Below, piece by piece: positions 6,246 through 13,379 of a stretch of 22,906 nucleotides of DNA (the first letter of the stretch is position 1; every line of letters starts with the position of its first letter). Below the pieces are notes generated by a model. That model made no database searches, was not told the DNA's origin, and worked only from the letters and a program-made list of their open reading frames with translations. Position numbers and translations under genes: made by a program. Source of the stretch: JBOGIG01 sp050742455 (lineage in GTDB: Bacteria; Actinomycetota; Acidimicrobiia; Acidimicrobiales; JBOGIG01); assembly GCA_050742455.1 (NCBI GenBank), contig JBOGIG010000136.1, forward strand, positions 1-22,906, written 5' to 3'.

Positions 6246-7096
6246 TTCCCGGTCAGCTCCCTCACCACATCGGCCAGGGGGGCGCTCCAGTGCCCGAGGA
6301 GGCTTACCCCGCTCAGGCGCAGCGCGGCGTTGTCCAGGACCGAGTTGGCCGGTCGGGGGGCGGGGCGGGGCGGGGTGAGCTCACCCGTGGAGATTGGCTC
6401 CACCCGGTTCGGATCGGCTCCCGCCGCCTCGGCCACCGCCCTGACGAACCCGTACCAGGTAGTGGGTCCGGAGTTGGTGACGTGAAAAAGACCGGGTCGC
6501 CGCTCGGTGGCCAAGGACTCGACCATATGGGCCAGGTCTGCGGTAAAGGTGGGACAACCAACTTGATCATCCACGAACCGGAGCGGCCCCTCTCCGGCCA
6601 GGAGGCGAAGCGCTGTGTGAACCATGCCGGTCCCGTGGCGCCCGCATACCCACGACGTCCTGATCACCGTGGCTCCCGCGCCGGCCTCTTTCTCCCCCGC
6701 AAGCTTGGACCGACCGTATACGGACAGGGGATTGGTGCGATCCCACTCGTTATAGGGAAGGCTCGAGGCGCCGTCAAAGACATAGTCGGTGGATATGTAG
6801 ACCAGGTGGGCGCCGGTGGCGGCCGAACCTTCAGCCACATGGCGGGTGCCCAGGGCGTTGACGGCAAACGCCCGGTCCGGGTCTGATTCGCAGTCGTCCA
6901 CCGCCGTCCATGCTCCGGCGTGGACCACCAGGTCGGGCCGGATACCCGAACATGCCGCCAGGACGGTATCCCGATCGGAGACGTCGAGATCGGCGTGACC
7001 AAGCGGGGTCACACCCCAGTCGTTGGCGGCGAAGGCCGAGGCCAGATCCTGGCCCAGAGCCCCCCCGGCCCCGGTGATCAGGACCCGGCGCATCAT
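6242..7096 (-). CDS. rmlD: dTDP-4-dehydrorhamnose reductase RmlD
   Basis: This 284-residue SDR carries out the last step of dTDP-L-rhamnose synthesis, NAD(P)H reduction of dTDP-6-deoxy-L-lyxo-4-hexulose. It shows VLITGAGGALGQDLA at the N-terminus, the family-typical DLDVSDRDTV and RPDLVVHAGAWTAVDDCE, NALGTRHVAE, YISTDYVFDG (catalytic Thr/Asp region), NPLSVYGRSKLAGE (YXXXK), VIRTSWV and DQVGCPTF. Length and order are normal. ATG 7096 shares one base with the rmlB stop (TGATG); a second ATG follows at once, so the start could be one codon later. Its stop overlaps the TTG start of the wbbL-like gene. It is therefore in the middle of a coupled rmlB-rmlD-wbbL run. Confidence 0.93.
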   Translation of the reverse strand: MMRRVLITGAGGALGQDLASAFAANDWGVTPLGHADLDVSDRDTVLAACSGIRPDLVVHAGAWTAVDDCESDPDRAFAVNALGTRHVAEGSAATGAHLVYISTDYVFDGASSLPYNEWDRTNPLSVYGRSKLAGEKEAGAGATVIRTSWVCGRHGTGMVHTALRLLAGEGPLRFVDDQVGCPTFTADLAHMVESLATERRPGLFHVTNSGPTTWYGFVRAVAEAAGADPNRVEPISTGELTPPRPAPRPANSVLDNAALRLSGVSLLGHWSAPLADVVRELTGN

Positions 7097-8205
7097 CAGG
7101 ACCGGTCAGGCCGCATCGAAGCTGGACGGGACGGGTCCGCCCCGGTGGCCTCCGGCAATTGCGCCTCCGGCGGTTGTGACCCAGGGGCCGGGGGGACCGC
7201 CCAGTCGGTCTCACTGACCGGGGCCCGCCGGCGCAGGGGCTCCCACCACGGGCGGTTGTCCCGGTACCAGGCCACCGTCTCGGCCAACCCGGTGGCGAAG
7301 TCGATCCGAGGCTCCCAGCCCAACTCGTGGTGAATTCGGGAGGAGTCCAGGAGGTAGCGGCGATCGTGGCCAGGGCGGTCAGGGACGATGGTCTTGAGGG
7401 AACCGGGCCGGTCGCAGGCCGAAAGGACCAGGTCGGCGATTTCGGCGATGGACGCCTCCCGACCACTGCCCACGTGGTAGGTGCGACCGACCTGTCCCTT
7501 GGTCAGCACGGCCTCCACGGCCCGGCAGTGGTCCTCTACGTGGAGCCATTCCCGCTTGTTCTGGGTCGAGGCGTACAGCGGGAGCGACTTGTTATCCAAG
7601 GCGTTGGTGGTGAATAGGGCAATGACCTTCTCAGGGAATTGGAACGGACCGTAGTTGTTGCAGCAGTTGGTGATGGTGACGGGTAGCTCGAAAGTCTCAA
7701 AATAAGCCCGCACGGCGTGGTCGGCGCCGGCCTTCGATGCGTTGTAGGGGGTGCGGGGACGGTAGGGCGAGTCCTCGGTGAACATATCGTCGCTGTCGAG
7801 GTCCAGATCCCCGTAGACCTCACACGTCGAGATGTGATGGAAGCGGTCCACCCCGGCCCGCCGGGCCGCCTCCAGGACGGTCTGGGTCCCCATAACATTG
7901 GTTCGAAAGAACCGGGCCGGATCCAAGATGGCGAGCGAGTTGTGGCTCTCGGCCGCGAAATTGACGACCACGTCGACCTCGCTCCCAGCCATCACCTCGT
8001 AAGCCTGGGCCAGATCACAGATGTCGCCCTGCACGAAGCTGACCCGACGGTCGGGATCGCCTTCTAGGTCCGCCAGGTTGTCCCGATTACCGGCGTAGGT
8101 AAGTGCATCAAAGGCGATCACGTCGTCATCGGGGTGTCGATCCGACCAGTAGCGAACGAAATTCGATCCGATGAACCCGGCGCCGCCGGTAACGAGCAAC
8201 TTCAT
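7096..8205 (-). CDS. rmlB: dTDP-glucose 4,6-dehydratase RmlB family, catalytic Asp replaced by Cys
   Basis: This 369-residue extended SDR should convert dTDP-glucose to dTDP-4-keto-6-deoxyglucose. KLLVTGGAGFIGSNFVRY (2-19), DALTYAGNRDNL, RTPYNASKAGADH (Tyr154, Lys158), NCCNNYGPFQFPEKVI, REWLHVEDHCRAV and PGHDRRYLLD are classic RmlB. Two active-site segments differ. The usual STDEVYG is STCEVYG, with Cys128 (codon TGT at 7822-7824 on the complement) where the general-acid Asp belongs; Glu129 is kept. The usual AAESHVDRSI is AAESHNSLAI. I recall similar actinobacterial homologues with STCEVYG, so this may be a subfamily, not a local mutation. The last ~40 residues are a Pro-rich extension beyond the normal end. 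A TATCCT box 8 bases before ATG 8205 may be an internal promoter. It is 31 bases downstream of rmlA. Confidence 0.87.
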   Translation of the reverse strand: MKLLVTGGAGFIGSNFVRYWSDRHPDDDVIAFDALTYAGNRDNLADLEGDPDRRVSFVQGDICDLAQAYEVMAGSEVDVVVNFAAESHNSLAILDPARFFRTNVMGTQTVLEAARRAGVDRFHHISTCEVYGDLDLDSDDMFTEDSPYRPRTPYNASKAGADHAVRAYFETFELPVTITNCCNNYGPFQFPEKVIALFTTNALDNKSLPLYASTQNKREWLHVEDHCRAVEAVLTKGQVGRTYHVGSGREASIAEIADLVLSACDRPGSLKTIVPDRPGHDRRYLLDSSRIHHELGWEPRIDFATGLAETVAWYRDNRPWWEPLRRRAPVSETDWAVPPAPGSQPPEAQLPEATGADPSRPASMRPDRS

Positions 8206-8213
8206 GGCGGCCC

Positions 8214-8219
8214 AGGATA
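8214..8219 (-). promoter_or_regulatory. Candidate -10 box before rmlB
   Basis: TATCCT on the minus strand ends 8 bases before the rmlB ATG, within the 31-base gap after the rmlA stop. It matches the TANNNT placement seen before several genes here and could allow a second, nearly leaderless rmlB-rmlD-wbbL transcript. No clear -35 is seen. Confidence 0.3.
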
Positions 8220-8236
8220 ATCGGACCCCAGCCCCT

Positions 8237-9307
8237 TCAGCCCAGATCGACCAGGCAATGGTCCCCCACCATCAGCCGGCTGGCCCGAGGTCGTCGCTTC
8301 GACCGGGTCACCTCGACGTCCCGACCGATAAGCGAGTCCTCCAGGCGCTCCACGCCGATGATGCGGCTGCGCTCGAGGACGATCGAGTGTTCGATCTCGG
8401 AGCGCTCTACGTCACAGCCCGCCCCTATGGCCGTGTAAGGACCGATGAAGCTCTCGGTGATCCTGGCGCCTGCTCCGATGGCCACCGGCCCCCTGATGGT
8501 GGAACGGGTGACCACCGCTCCCTCCTCTATGACCACCCGACCCTCCACCGTCGAGTCGGAGTCGATCGTTCCGGCCAGCCGCCGTTCCTGGCTCTCCAGT
8601 ACCAGGCGGTTGGCCTCCAACAGCGGGGTCAGCTTTCCAGTGTCAATCCACCACCCCTGTAAAAGACTGGTGTGGACCCGTTGGCCGTGGTCGATCAGCC
8701 ACTGGATGGCTTCGGTGATCTCCAGCTCCCCTCGGGCCGACGGCGTTATGGCCCGGACCGCTTCATGGATGGACGGGGTGAACAGGTACACCCCGACGAG
8801 GGCCAGGTCCGACGGGGGAACTTCAGGCTTCTCCAGCAGGCGCACTACCTCGCCAGTGGGTCCCAGTTCGGCCACCCCGAAACGGTGGGGATCGGGGACC
8901 CTGGTCAACAGGATGTGGGCAACGGCCCCCTCGCCATCGGTGCCGAATGCATCCACCAGACCGGCCACTCCTTGCTGGAGCAGGTTGTCACCCAGGTACA
9001 TGATGAAGTCGTCCTGGCCCAGGAACTCTTGGGCCACCAGCACGCAGTGGGCCAGACCCAGGGGTTGGTCCTGGGGAATGTAGGTAACGGTCAGGTTCCA
9101 TGCCGAGCCATCCCCCACAGCGGCCCGCACCTCGGGGCCGGTATCGCCCACGATGATGCCCACCTCGGTGATGCCCGCCTCGGCCATGGCCTCGAGCCCG
9201 TAGAACAAGATCGGCTTGTTCGCCACTGGAACCAATTGCTTGGCACTGGTATGAGTAATGGGCCGCAGGCGCGTTCCCGCCCCGCCGGCCAGGATCAGCG
9301 CCTTCAT
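8237..9307 (-). CDS. rmlA: Glucose-1-phosphate thymidylyltransferase RmlA, long form
   Basis: This 356-residue enzyme joins glucose-1-phosphate and dTTP to give dTDP-glucose, the first step to dTDP-rhamnose. The N-terminal nucleotidyltransferase (about 1-235) shows KALILAGGAGTRLRPIT, SAKQLVPVANKPILFYGLE, IPQDQPLGLAHCV, FIMYLGDNLL (metal Asp), LLEKPEVPPSDLALVGVYLF, RGELEITEAIQWLID and GWWIDTGK. The C-terminal ~110 residues (STVEGRVVIEEGAVV onward) are a left-handed beta-helix, which places it in the long RmlA class (about 355 residues), not the 290-residue short class. ATG 9307 overlaps the stop of the upstream LCP gene as ATGA, so it is probably coupled to it. It is followed by rmlB after 31 bases. 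Confidence 0.92.
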   Translation of the reverse strand: MKALILAGGAGTRLRPITHTSAKQLVPVANKPILFYGLEAMAEAGITEVGIIVGDTGPEVRAAVGDGSAWNLTVTYIPQDQPLGLAHCVLVAQEFLGQDDFIMYLGDNLLQQGVAGLVDAFGTDGEGAVAHILLTRVPDPHRFGVAELGPTGEVVRLLEKPEVPPSDLALVGVYLFTPSIHEAVRAITPSARGELEITEAIQWLIDHGQRVHTSLLQGWWIDTGKLTPLLEANRLVLESQERRLAGTIDSDSTVEGRVVIEEGAVVTRSTIRGPVAIGAGARITESFIGPYTAIGAGCDVERSEIEHSIVLERSRIIGVERLEDSLIGRDVEVTRSKRRPRASRLMVGDHCLVDLG

Positions 9308-10938
9308 GGGCAGGCTCGGGGATCGAAGGGCTGAAGGGCCTGGTGCCCCAGCGATGACACCGTGGCCGTTTGCGCCACCGGTCCCGTGGGGCCGGTGCGC
9401 CCCGGCGAGCCCGACGCCGCCGGGGCACCCGAACCAGCGGTCGTGGAGGGGGCATGAACCCCACTCAGACCCGATCCCACCGACAACACCACGGGGGCGG
9501 CCTGGGAGGATGATCCGGCCGTCACGTTGACGGGAACGCCGGCCAGGGCCGATGCCACCAACTCGGCCTCCGCCCGCTGACCGGGGGCGAAGGCCACGGT
9601 CGTCGCCACCGCCCCAACCGTCGGGGCGTTGCCCGTGCCGGCGATGGAAAAGCCCTGGCTGTGCAACTGCGATGCCACCCTCGCCGCCTCGCCAGTAGTG
9701 CCTGTCCCATTGAGCACCTGGATCGACACCGACGAGGGCTGGACCACAGACCGGCTGGTAGCCCCCGAGCCTGACGGGGCCGAGCCTGACGGGGCCGAGC
9801 CTGACGTCCCGGAATTCGATCCACCCGGGGTGGACGGGGCCGAGCGTCCGAGGAAGGCATCGATCACCGGCTGGGACAGGGCCGGATCCGGGTACAGCAC
9901 CGCCAGGTTGGGCGGCTTTTCGATGGTGGGGAAGGTATAGGTGGCAACGGCGTTGGGATCGGACGACTGGAAACGTCGGGCCAGGGTGAGCACGTCACTT
10001 ATGCTAAGTCCCGGGTCGGTCTGCACGTCCTTGACCGCCTTGGACACCAAGGCGTTAGCCGTAAGGGGGTTCGACAATCCGGCCGAGAAGGCCTTGGCCG
10101 CCAGTACGTGGAGGAAGGCGTGCTGGCGTCGGATCCGGCCCAGGTCGCTCAGGGGATCGGAGTGCCACGATCCGTCCTTGTAGTACTGGAAGAAGCGACT
10201 GCGCACCAGGGACAGGGCTTGGGCTCCGTTGATCTGCTGGCAACCGGCGTTGGCGATGTTGAGGCCGGAGTTGTTGTTGCCGTTGTCGTTGTCACGCACC
10301 GGGTAGGGAAAGTCCATCCTGATGCCGCCCACGGCGTCGACCAGGCCCTGGAACCCGTCGAAGTTGACCTCGACAAAATGATTGATGGGTATGTTGAAGT
10401 CATTCTGGATGGTTTGGACCAGCTGGGACGGCCCGTTGTTGAAGGCCGAATTGATCCGGTCGGTCTTGTTGGTGCCCGCCAGGTGAACGATCAGGTCCCG
10501 GGGAAAAGACAGTATCGAGGCCTGCTTGGAAGCGGGGTCGACGTGCAACACGATGATCACGTCGCTGCGCTGACCGGCCGCATCGGCCGTCGTTCCGAAG
10601 TGGGCGGCGTCGGCCGGGTTGAGAACGGCCCTGGAGTCCGACCCCACCACAAGCACGTTCATGGGTTGGCCCACCGCCTGAAGGGTGATTCCGGCCACAT
10701 GCACATGGCCGATCTGGCCGAATCGCAGCTTCACATAGGCAAAGGTGGCGCCCGCCCCGATCAGGCACAGAGCCACGAAGACGTTGACGCCGATCAGGAC
10801 CCGCTGGCCCGTGCTCCGCCGCCGGGGGCCATGGCCCCCTCGCCGCGCCGGTGGTGAGGGACCTCGGCGAACAGGCGGCGAGTGGCGCGTGCCCCGACCT
10901 GGGCGCGCCGGCATGGCGTCGTCGATCCTGCTGGGCAC
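9304..10938 (-). CDS. LytR-CpsA-Psr (LCP) family protein with LytR C-terminal domain, copy 1
   Basis: This 544-residue membrane protein belongs to the family that transfers lipid-linked glycans onto peptidoglycan. Order: basic Pro-rich cytoplasmic tail (1-46), one TM helix (47-69), LCP domain (about 92-280), Ser/Gly/Pro linker (366-402) and LytR_C domain (about 403-490). The LCP domain shows MNVLVVGSDSR, QRSDVIIVLHVDP (Arg124, Asp126), FPRDL (Arg147, Asp148), INHFVEVNFDGFQGLVDAVGG, LVRSR and DLGRIRRQ. LytR_C opens with VSIQVLNGTGTTGEAARVA. The start is GTG 10938: an in-frame TAA lies 9 bases upstream, and TAATAT ends 6 bases before it. ATG 10914 is the alternative. It has its own promoter and leads into rmlA by ATGA overlap. 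It is paralogous to the next gene upstream. The linker carries a 15-bp triplicate at 9766-9810. Confidence 0.92.
   Translation of the reverse strand: MPSRIDDAMPARPGRGTRHSPPVRRGPSPPARRGGHGPRRRSTGQRVLIGVNVFVALCLIGAGATFAYVKLRFGQIGHVHVAGITLQAVGQPMNVLVVGSDSRAVLNPADAAHFGTTADAAGQRSDVIIVLHVDPASKQASILSFPRDLIVHLAGTNKTDRINSAFNNGPSQLVQTIQNDFNIPINHFVEVNFDGFQGLVDAVGGIRMDFPYPVRDNDNGNNNSGLNIANAGCQQINGAQALSLVRSRFFQYYKDGSWHSDPLSDLGRIRRQHAFLHVLAAKAFSAGLSNPLTANALVSKAVKDVQTDPGLSISDVLTLARRFQSSDPNAVATYTFPTIEKPPNLAVLYPDPALSQPVIDAFLGRSAPSTPGGSNSGTSGSAPSGSAPSGSGATSRSVVQPSSVSIQVLNGTGTTGEAARVASQLHSQGFSIAGTGNAPTVGAVATTVAFAPGQRAEAELVASALAGVPVNVTAGSSSQAAPVVLSVGSGLSGVHAPSTTAGSGAPAASGSPGRTGPTGPVAQTATVSSLGHQALQPFDPRACP
9766..9810. 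repeat. 15-bp triplicate in the LCP copy 1 linker
   Basis: Units 9766-9780 and 9781-9795 are identical (cgagcctgacggggc); 9796-9810 (cgagcctgacgtccc) differs at the end. In the LCP frame they encode repeated SAPSG in the linker between the catalytic and LytR_C domains, so copy-number change would alter linker length without a frameshift. Confidence 0.9.
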
Positions 10939-10944
10939 CGCAGC

Positions 10945-10950
10945 ATATTA
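10945..10950 (-). promoter_or_regulatory. -10 box TAATAT for LCP copy 1 and the rml-wbbL operon
   Basis: TAATAT on the minus strand ends 6 bases before GTG 10938, placing the start site at or near the GTG (leaderless). A possible -35, ATGACC, lies 19 bases upstream, inside the end of LCP copy 2. It sits in the 17-base gap between the two LCP genes and is the best -10 match in the window, so it could control everything down to the wbbL-like gene. Confidence 0.55.
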
Positions 10951-10955
10951 GCTGC

Positions 10956-12506
10956 TCAGCACGCCCTAGGGTCATACCAGGTGGGAGGGGGATTGGCCGC
11001 CGCCACTGTGGCCGAGCTTGATCCCGACCCGCTCCCCCCAGCCGGGGTGGACGTCGAAGTGCCTGGCGCCGGTACTGGCGGAGCGTGGATGCCGGCGAAG
11101 GACGTCCCGGTGGTGAGAACTACATCGGCGGGTTGGGACGAGGTCCCGGCCTTCATTTGCACCGGTCCGGAGATGTCGCCCTTCAGCAGTTCCGCCGCGG
11201 CCTTCTTCCCCGGGGCGTAGGCGAGGACGGAGTCATTCCCGCCCACTGATGCGGCGTTGCCCGTTCCCGACACCATGAAACCACCGGACTTGAGCGCGGC
11301 CGCGGCCTGGGCCGCCTGACCGGTGTGGCCCGACCCGTTCAGCACCTGGACGCTCACCGAGAACGGCGACACTGTCGGGGCCGACCCACCGGGGCTGTGG
11401 CTTGATTGGCCCATCCAAGCGTTGATGACGGCCTGGTCGGCGCTGGGATTGGGCAGCAGCACATCGCCGTAGTTGACCCCGTTGACGTGGTAGTTCGTCT
11501 TAGCGATGTTGGGCAAGGTGTACTCGGCCACCTGAGCTGGATTGGTGGACTTGAACTTCTCGGCCAGGGAGAGGATGTCGGCCGCCGACAAGCCGTTGTC
11601 GATGGTCACGTCGCCTACGGCCTTGGACACCAGGGCATTGGCCGTCAAGGGGTTGGACAGCCCGGCGGACAGGGCCTTGTGCATCAATACGTGCAAGAAG
11701 ATGTGCTGGCGCTGGATGCGGCCCAGGTCCCCCGTCGGGTCGTAGGTGAATTGCCCGTTGTGGTTGAGGTACTGGGTGTCCCGGCTTCGGGCCAGCGCCA
11801 GGGCCATAGCCCCGTTGAGATGGACGCAGCCGGTCTGGGTGATGTTGAGCCCGGAGTTCTTGTCCTTCAGTTGGGTGGGGAAGTACATGTTGATGCCCCC
11901 CACGGCATCGACCAGGCCCTGGAAGCCGGCGAAGTTGATCTCGACGAAGTGATTGATGGAGATGCCCAGGTTCTTTTGAATGGTTTGGACCAGATCCGAG
12001 GGGCCCTGGCCTCCCGGCTGGTTGAAAGCGGCGTTGATCTTGCTCAGGTGACCCGACGGCTGGATTGGCACCAGGAGGTCTCGGGGTATCGACAACATGG
12101 AGGCCCTTTGCTGGCGGGGGTCCTCGTGCAAGATGATGATGACGTCGCTGCGCTGGCCGGGGACTTGGGATGCGCTGCCGAAGTGGCTGGCGGCCGAGGC
12201 GGGATCAGCGCCACGGGTGTCGGAACCAACCAACAAGACGTTCATGGGGTCACCCACGTTCTGGGCGGTGATCCCTGCCACGCTGACCGACTTGATCTGG
12301 CCGAGCCGGAGCTTCACGTAGGCGAAGGTGGCCCCGGCGATGATCACGCACAAGCCGATGAAGATGTTCACGCCGATCAGCGCCCTCTGGCCAGCCGTTC
12401 GCCGTCTACGAGGGGGGCGGGGACTCCCCGCTCCATTACCACTGCGATCCGCTCTGCGTCCCCCCGGTGGACGCGTGGTGCCGAAATCGTTGTCGCCGAC
12501 GGCCAC
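10956..12506 (-). CDS. LytR-CpsA-Psr (LCP) family protein with LytR C-terminal domain, copy 2
   Basis: This is a paralogue of the next gene, with the same architecture. It has a basic Pro-rich start, a TM helix at about 42-64 (ALIGVNIFIGLCVIIAGAT), an LCP domain with MNVLLVGSDTRG, QRSDVIIILHEDP, SIPRDLLVPI, INHFVEINFAGFQGLVDAVGG, LARSR and DLGRIQRQ, and a LytR_C domain opening VSVQVLNGSGHTGQAAQAA. All the arginines and acids expected for pyrophosphate binding are kept. The frame is open to 12608, which would overlap birA. I prefer GTG 12506 (516 residues) because TAGCCT ends 7 bases before it and the protein then starts much like copy 1. Role: final attachment of wall polymer to peptidoglycan, probably overlapping with copy 1. 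It lies 47 bases downstream of birA. Confidence 0.9.
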   Translation of the reverse strand: MAVGDNDFGTTRPPGGRRADRSGNGAGSPRPPRRRRTAGQRALIGVNIFIGLCVIIAGATFAYVKLRLGQIKSVSVAGITAQNVGDPMNVLLVGSDTRGADPASAASHFGSASQVPGQRSDVIIILHEDPRQQRASMLSIPRDLLVPIQPSGHLSKINAAFNQPGGQGPSDLVQTIQKNLGISINHFVEINFAGFQGLVDAVGGINMYFPTQLKDKNSGLNITQTGCVHLNGAMALALARSRDTQYLNHNGQFTYDPTGDLGRIQRQHIFLHVLMHKALSAGLSNPLTANALVSKAVGDVTIDNGLSAADILSLAEKFKSTNPAQVAEYTLPNIAKTNYHVNGVNYGDVLLPNPSADQAVINAWMGQSSHSPGGSAPTVSPFSVSVQVLNGSGHTGQAAQAAAALKSGGFMVSGTGNAASVGGNDSVLAYAPGKKAAAELLKGDISGPVQMKAGTSSQPADVVLTTGTSFAGIHAPPVPAPGTSTSTPAGGSGSGSSSATVAAANPPPTWYDPRAC

Positions 12507-12513
12507 GATGGCC

Positions 12514-12519
12514 AGGCTA
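12514..12519 (-). promoter_or_regulatory. -10 box TAGCCT for LCP copy 2
   Basis: TAGCCT on the minus strand is followed by 7 bases and GTG 12506. The same box and spacing precede the mutase gene at 19485. This decides the GTG start over the longer open frame and suggests a leaderless mRNA. Confidence 0.45.
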
Positions 12520-12553
12520 ACAGCCCGTTCCTGAGAATTGGCACCGGACGGGC

Positions 12554-13342
12554 TCAGGCCAGGGGGCGGATATGGACCACGTCGCCGGCGGTGACGGTGC
12601 GAACGCACATGCCGACATCAACGAACAGGTGGCCCTCGGGCGACAGGTCAAGCGCCGTGCCGGTGAAGGTCTCATCGGGAAGTGCGACCCGCACCGCCTG
12701 GCCGAGGGTTGAGCACCTGGACCGGTAGTCGCTCGTCTGGGCACGCCGGCCCGCCGGGGTAGCGAGGGCTGCGTAGCGGGGCTCCAGGCCCACCAGAACC
12801 TCGACCAGCATGGCGTCGGGGTCATCGACGAGCCTCCCAGCGGCCTGGCTGAGAGTGATGGCGATATCGGCCAATTCGTCGGGCACCGGGTCGGGCCAGG
12901 CCAGGTTGAGTCCCAGACCCACCACCACGGCGTTGACCTCCCCCCCGCTCAGATCGGCTTCGGCCAGGATGCCCGCCAACTTGCGTCGACCGACGATAAG
13001 ATCATTGGGCCACTTGAGTTGGGGTCGGACACCGGCCACCGCCTCGCAGGCATCAGCGGCGGCCATGGCCGTCACCGCTGTGAGCAGGTGGAGGTGATCC
13101 GCATCCAATTGGGGTCGCAACAATATCGAGACCAGAAGTGAACCCCCGGGGGGAGCCGACCAGGATCGATCCATGCGCCCCCGGCCGGCATCCTGATGGC
13201 CGGCCACGACCACAAGGCCCTCATCGGCGCCCTCGCGGGCCAACTCGAGCAGGCAGGTATTGGTCGAGTTCACCGACTCGAAGTGGCGAACCTGCCCAAA
13301 GCGGGTCTCGGCCAGCCTAGATTTGGCGCTGGCATCGAACAT
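12554..13342 (-). CDS. birA: Biotin-[acetyl-CoA-carboxylase] ligase BirA, monofunctional
   Basis: This 262-residue enzyme makes biotinyl-AMP and transfers biotin to a lysine of BCCP. Motifs: ESVNSTNTCLLELA (ATP/biotin site start), VVVAGHQDAGRGRMDRSW (the GRGRXXRXW loop), GGSLLVSILLRP, LKWPNDLIVGRRKLAGILAE (catalytic Lys) and VVGLGLNLAWP, then a small C-terminal SH3-like domain (ALDLSPEGHLFVDV). It lacks the N-terminal helix-turn-helix of E. coli BirA, so it is not a biotin-operon repressor by itself. Longer starts exist up to 13462, but ATG 13342 is preferred: TATGGT ends 7 bases upstream and the family core begins soon after. ATG 13354 is a close second. It diverges from the biotin carboxylase gene, its likely substrate. 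Confidence 0.9.
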   Translation of the reverse strand: MFDASAKSRLAETRFGQVRHFESVNSTNTCLLELAREGADEGLVVVAGHQDAGRGRMDRSWSAPPGGSLLVSILLRPQLDADHLHLLTAVTAMAAADACEAVAGVRPQLKWPNDLIVGRRKLAGILAEADLSGGEVNAVVVGLGLNLAWPDPVPDELADIAITLSQAAGRLVDDPDAMLVEVLVGLEPRYAALATPAGRRAQTSDYRSRCSTLGQAVRVALPDETFTGTALDLSPEGHLFVDVGMCVRTVTAGDVVHIRPLA

Positions 13343-13349
13343 GGCAGTA

Positions 13350-13355
13350 ACCATA
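13350..13355 (-). promoter_or_regulatory. -10 box TATGGT for birA
   Basis: TATGGT on the minus strand is followed by 7 bases and ATG 13342. A weak TTGCCT lies 15 bases further upstream. It is in the 37-base gap shared with the divergent carboxylase gene. Confidence 0.4.
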
Positions 13356-13367
13356 TGCCACAACGAC

Positions 13368-13373
13368 GAAAGG
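13368..13373 (+). promoter_or_regulatory. Ribosome binding site deciding the accA start
   Basis: GAAAGG is followed by 6 bases and GTG 13380. It favours this start over the in-frame ATG at 13341, which would add 13 residues (beginning AVTICHNDERQA) not typical of the family and would overlap the birA start codon. Confidence 0.55.
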
Positions 13374-13379
13374 CAAGCC

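Noticed and set aside
12507..12608. Longer start for LCP copy 2
   Set aside because: It would overlap birA by more than 50 bases and add an Arg/His-rich stretch unlike copy 1; the -10 box at 12514-12519 supports GTG 12506.
11406..12728. 440-residue open frame on the plus strand opposite LCP copy 2
   Set aside because: It is the mirror of the LCP coding sequence, with biased composition and no recognisable domain or RBS.
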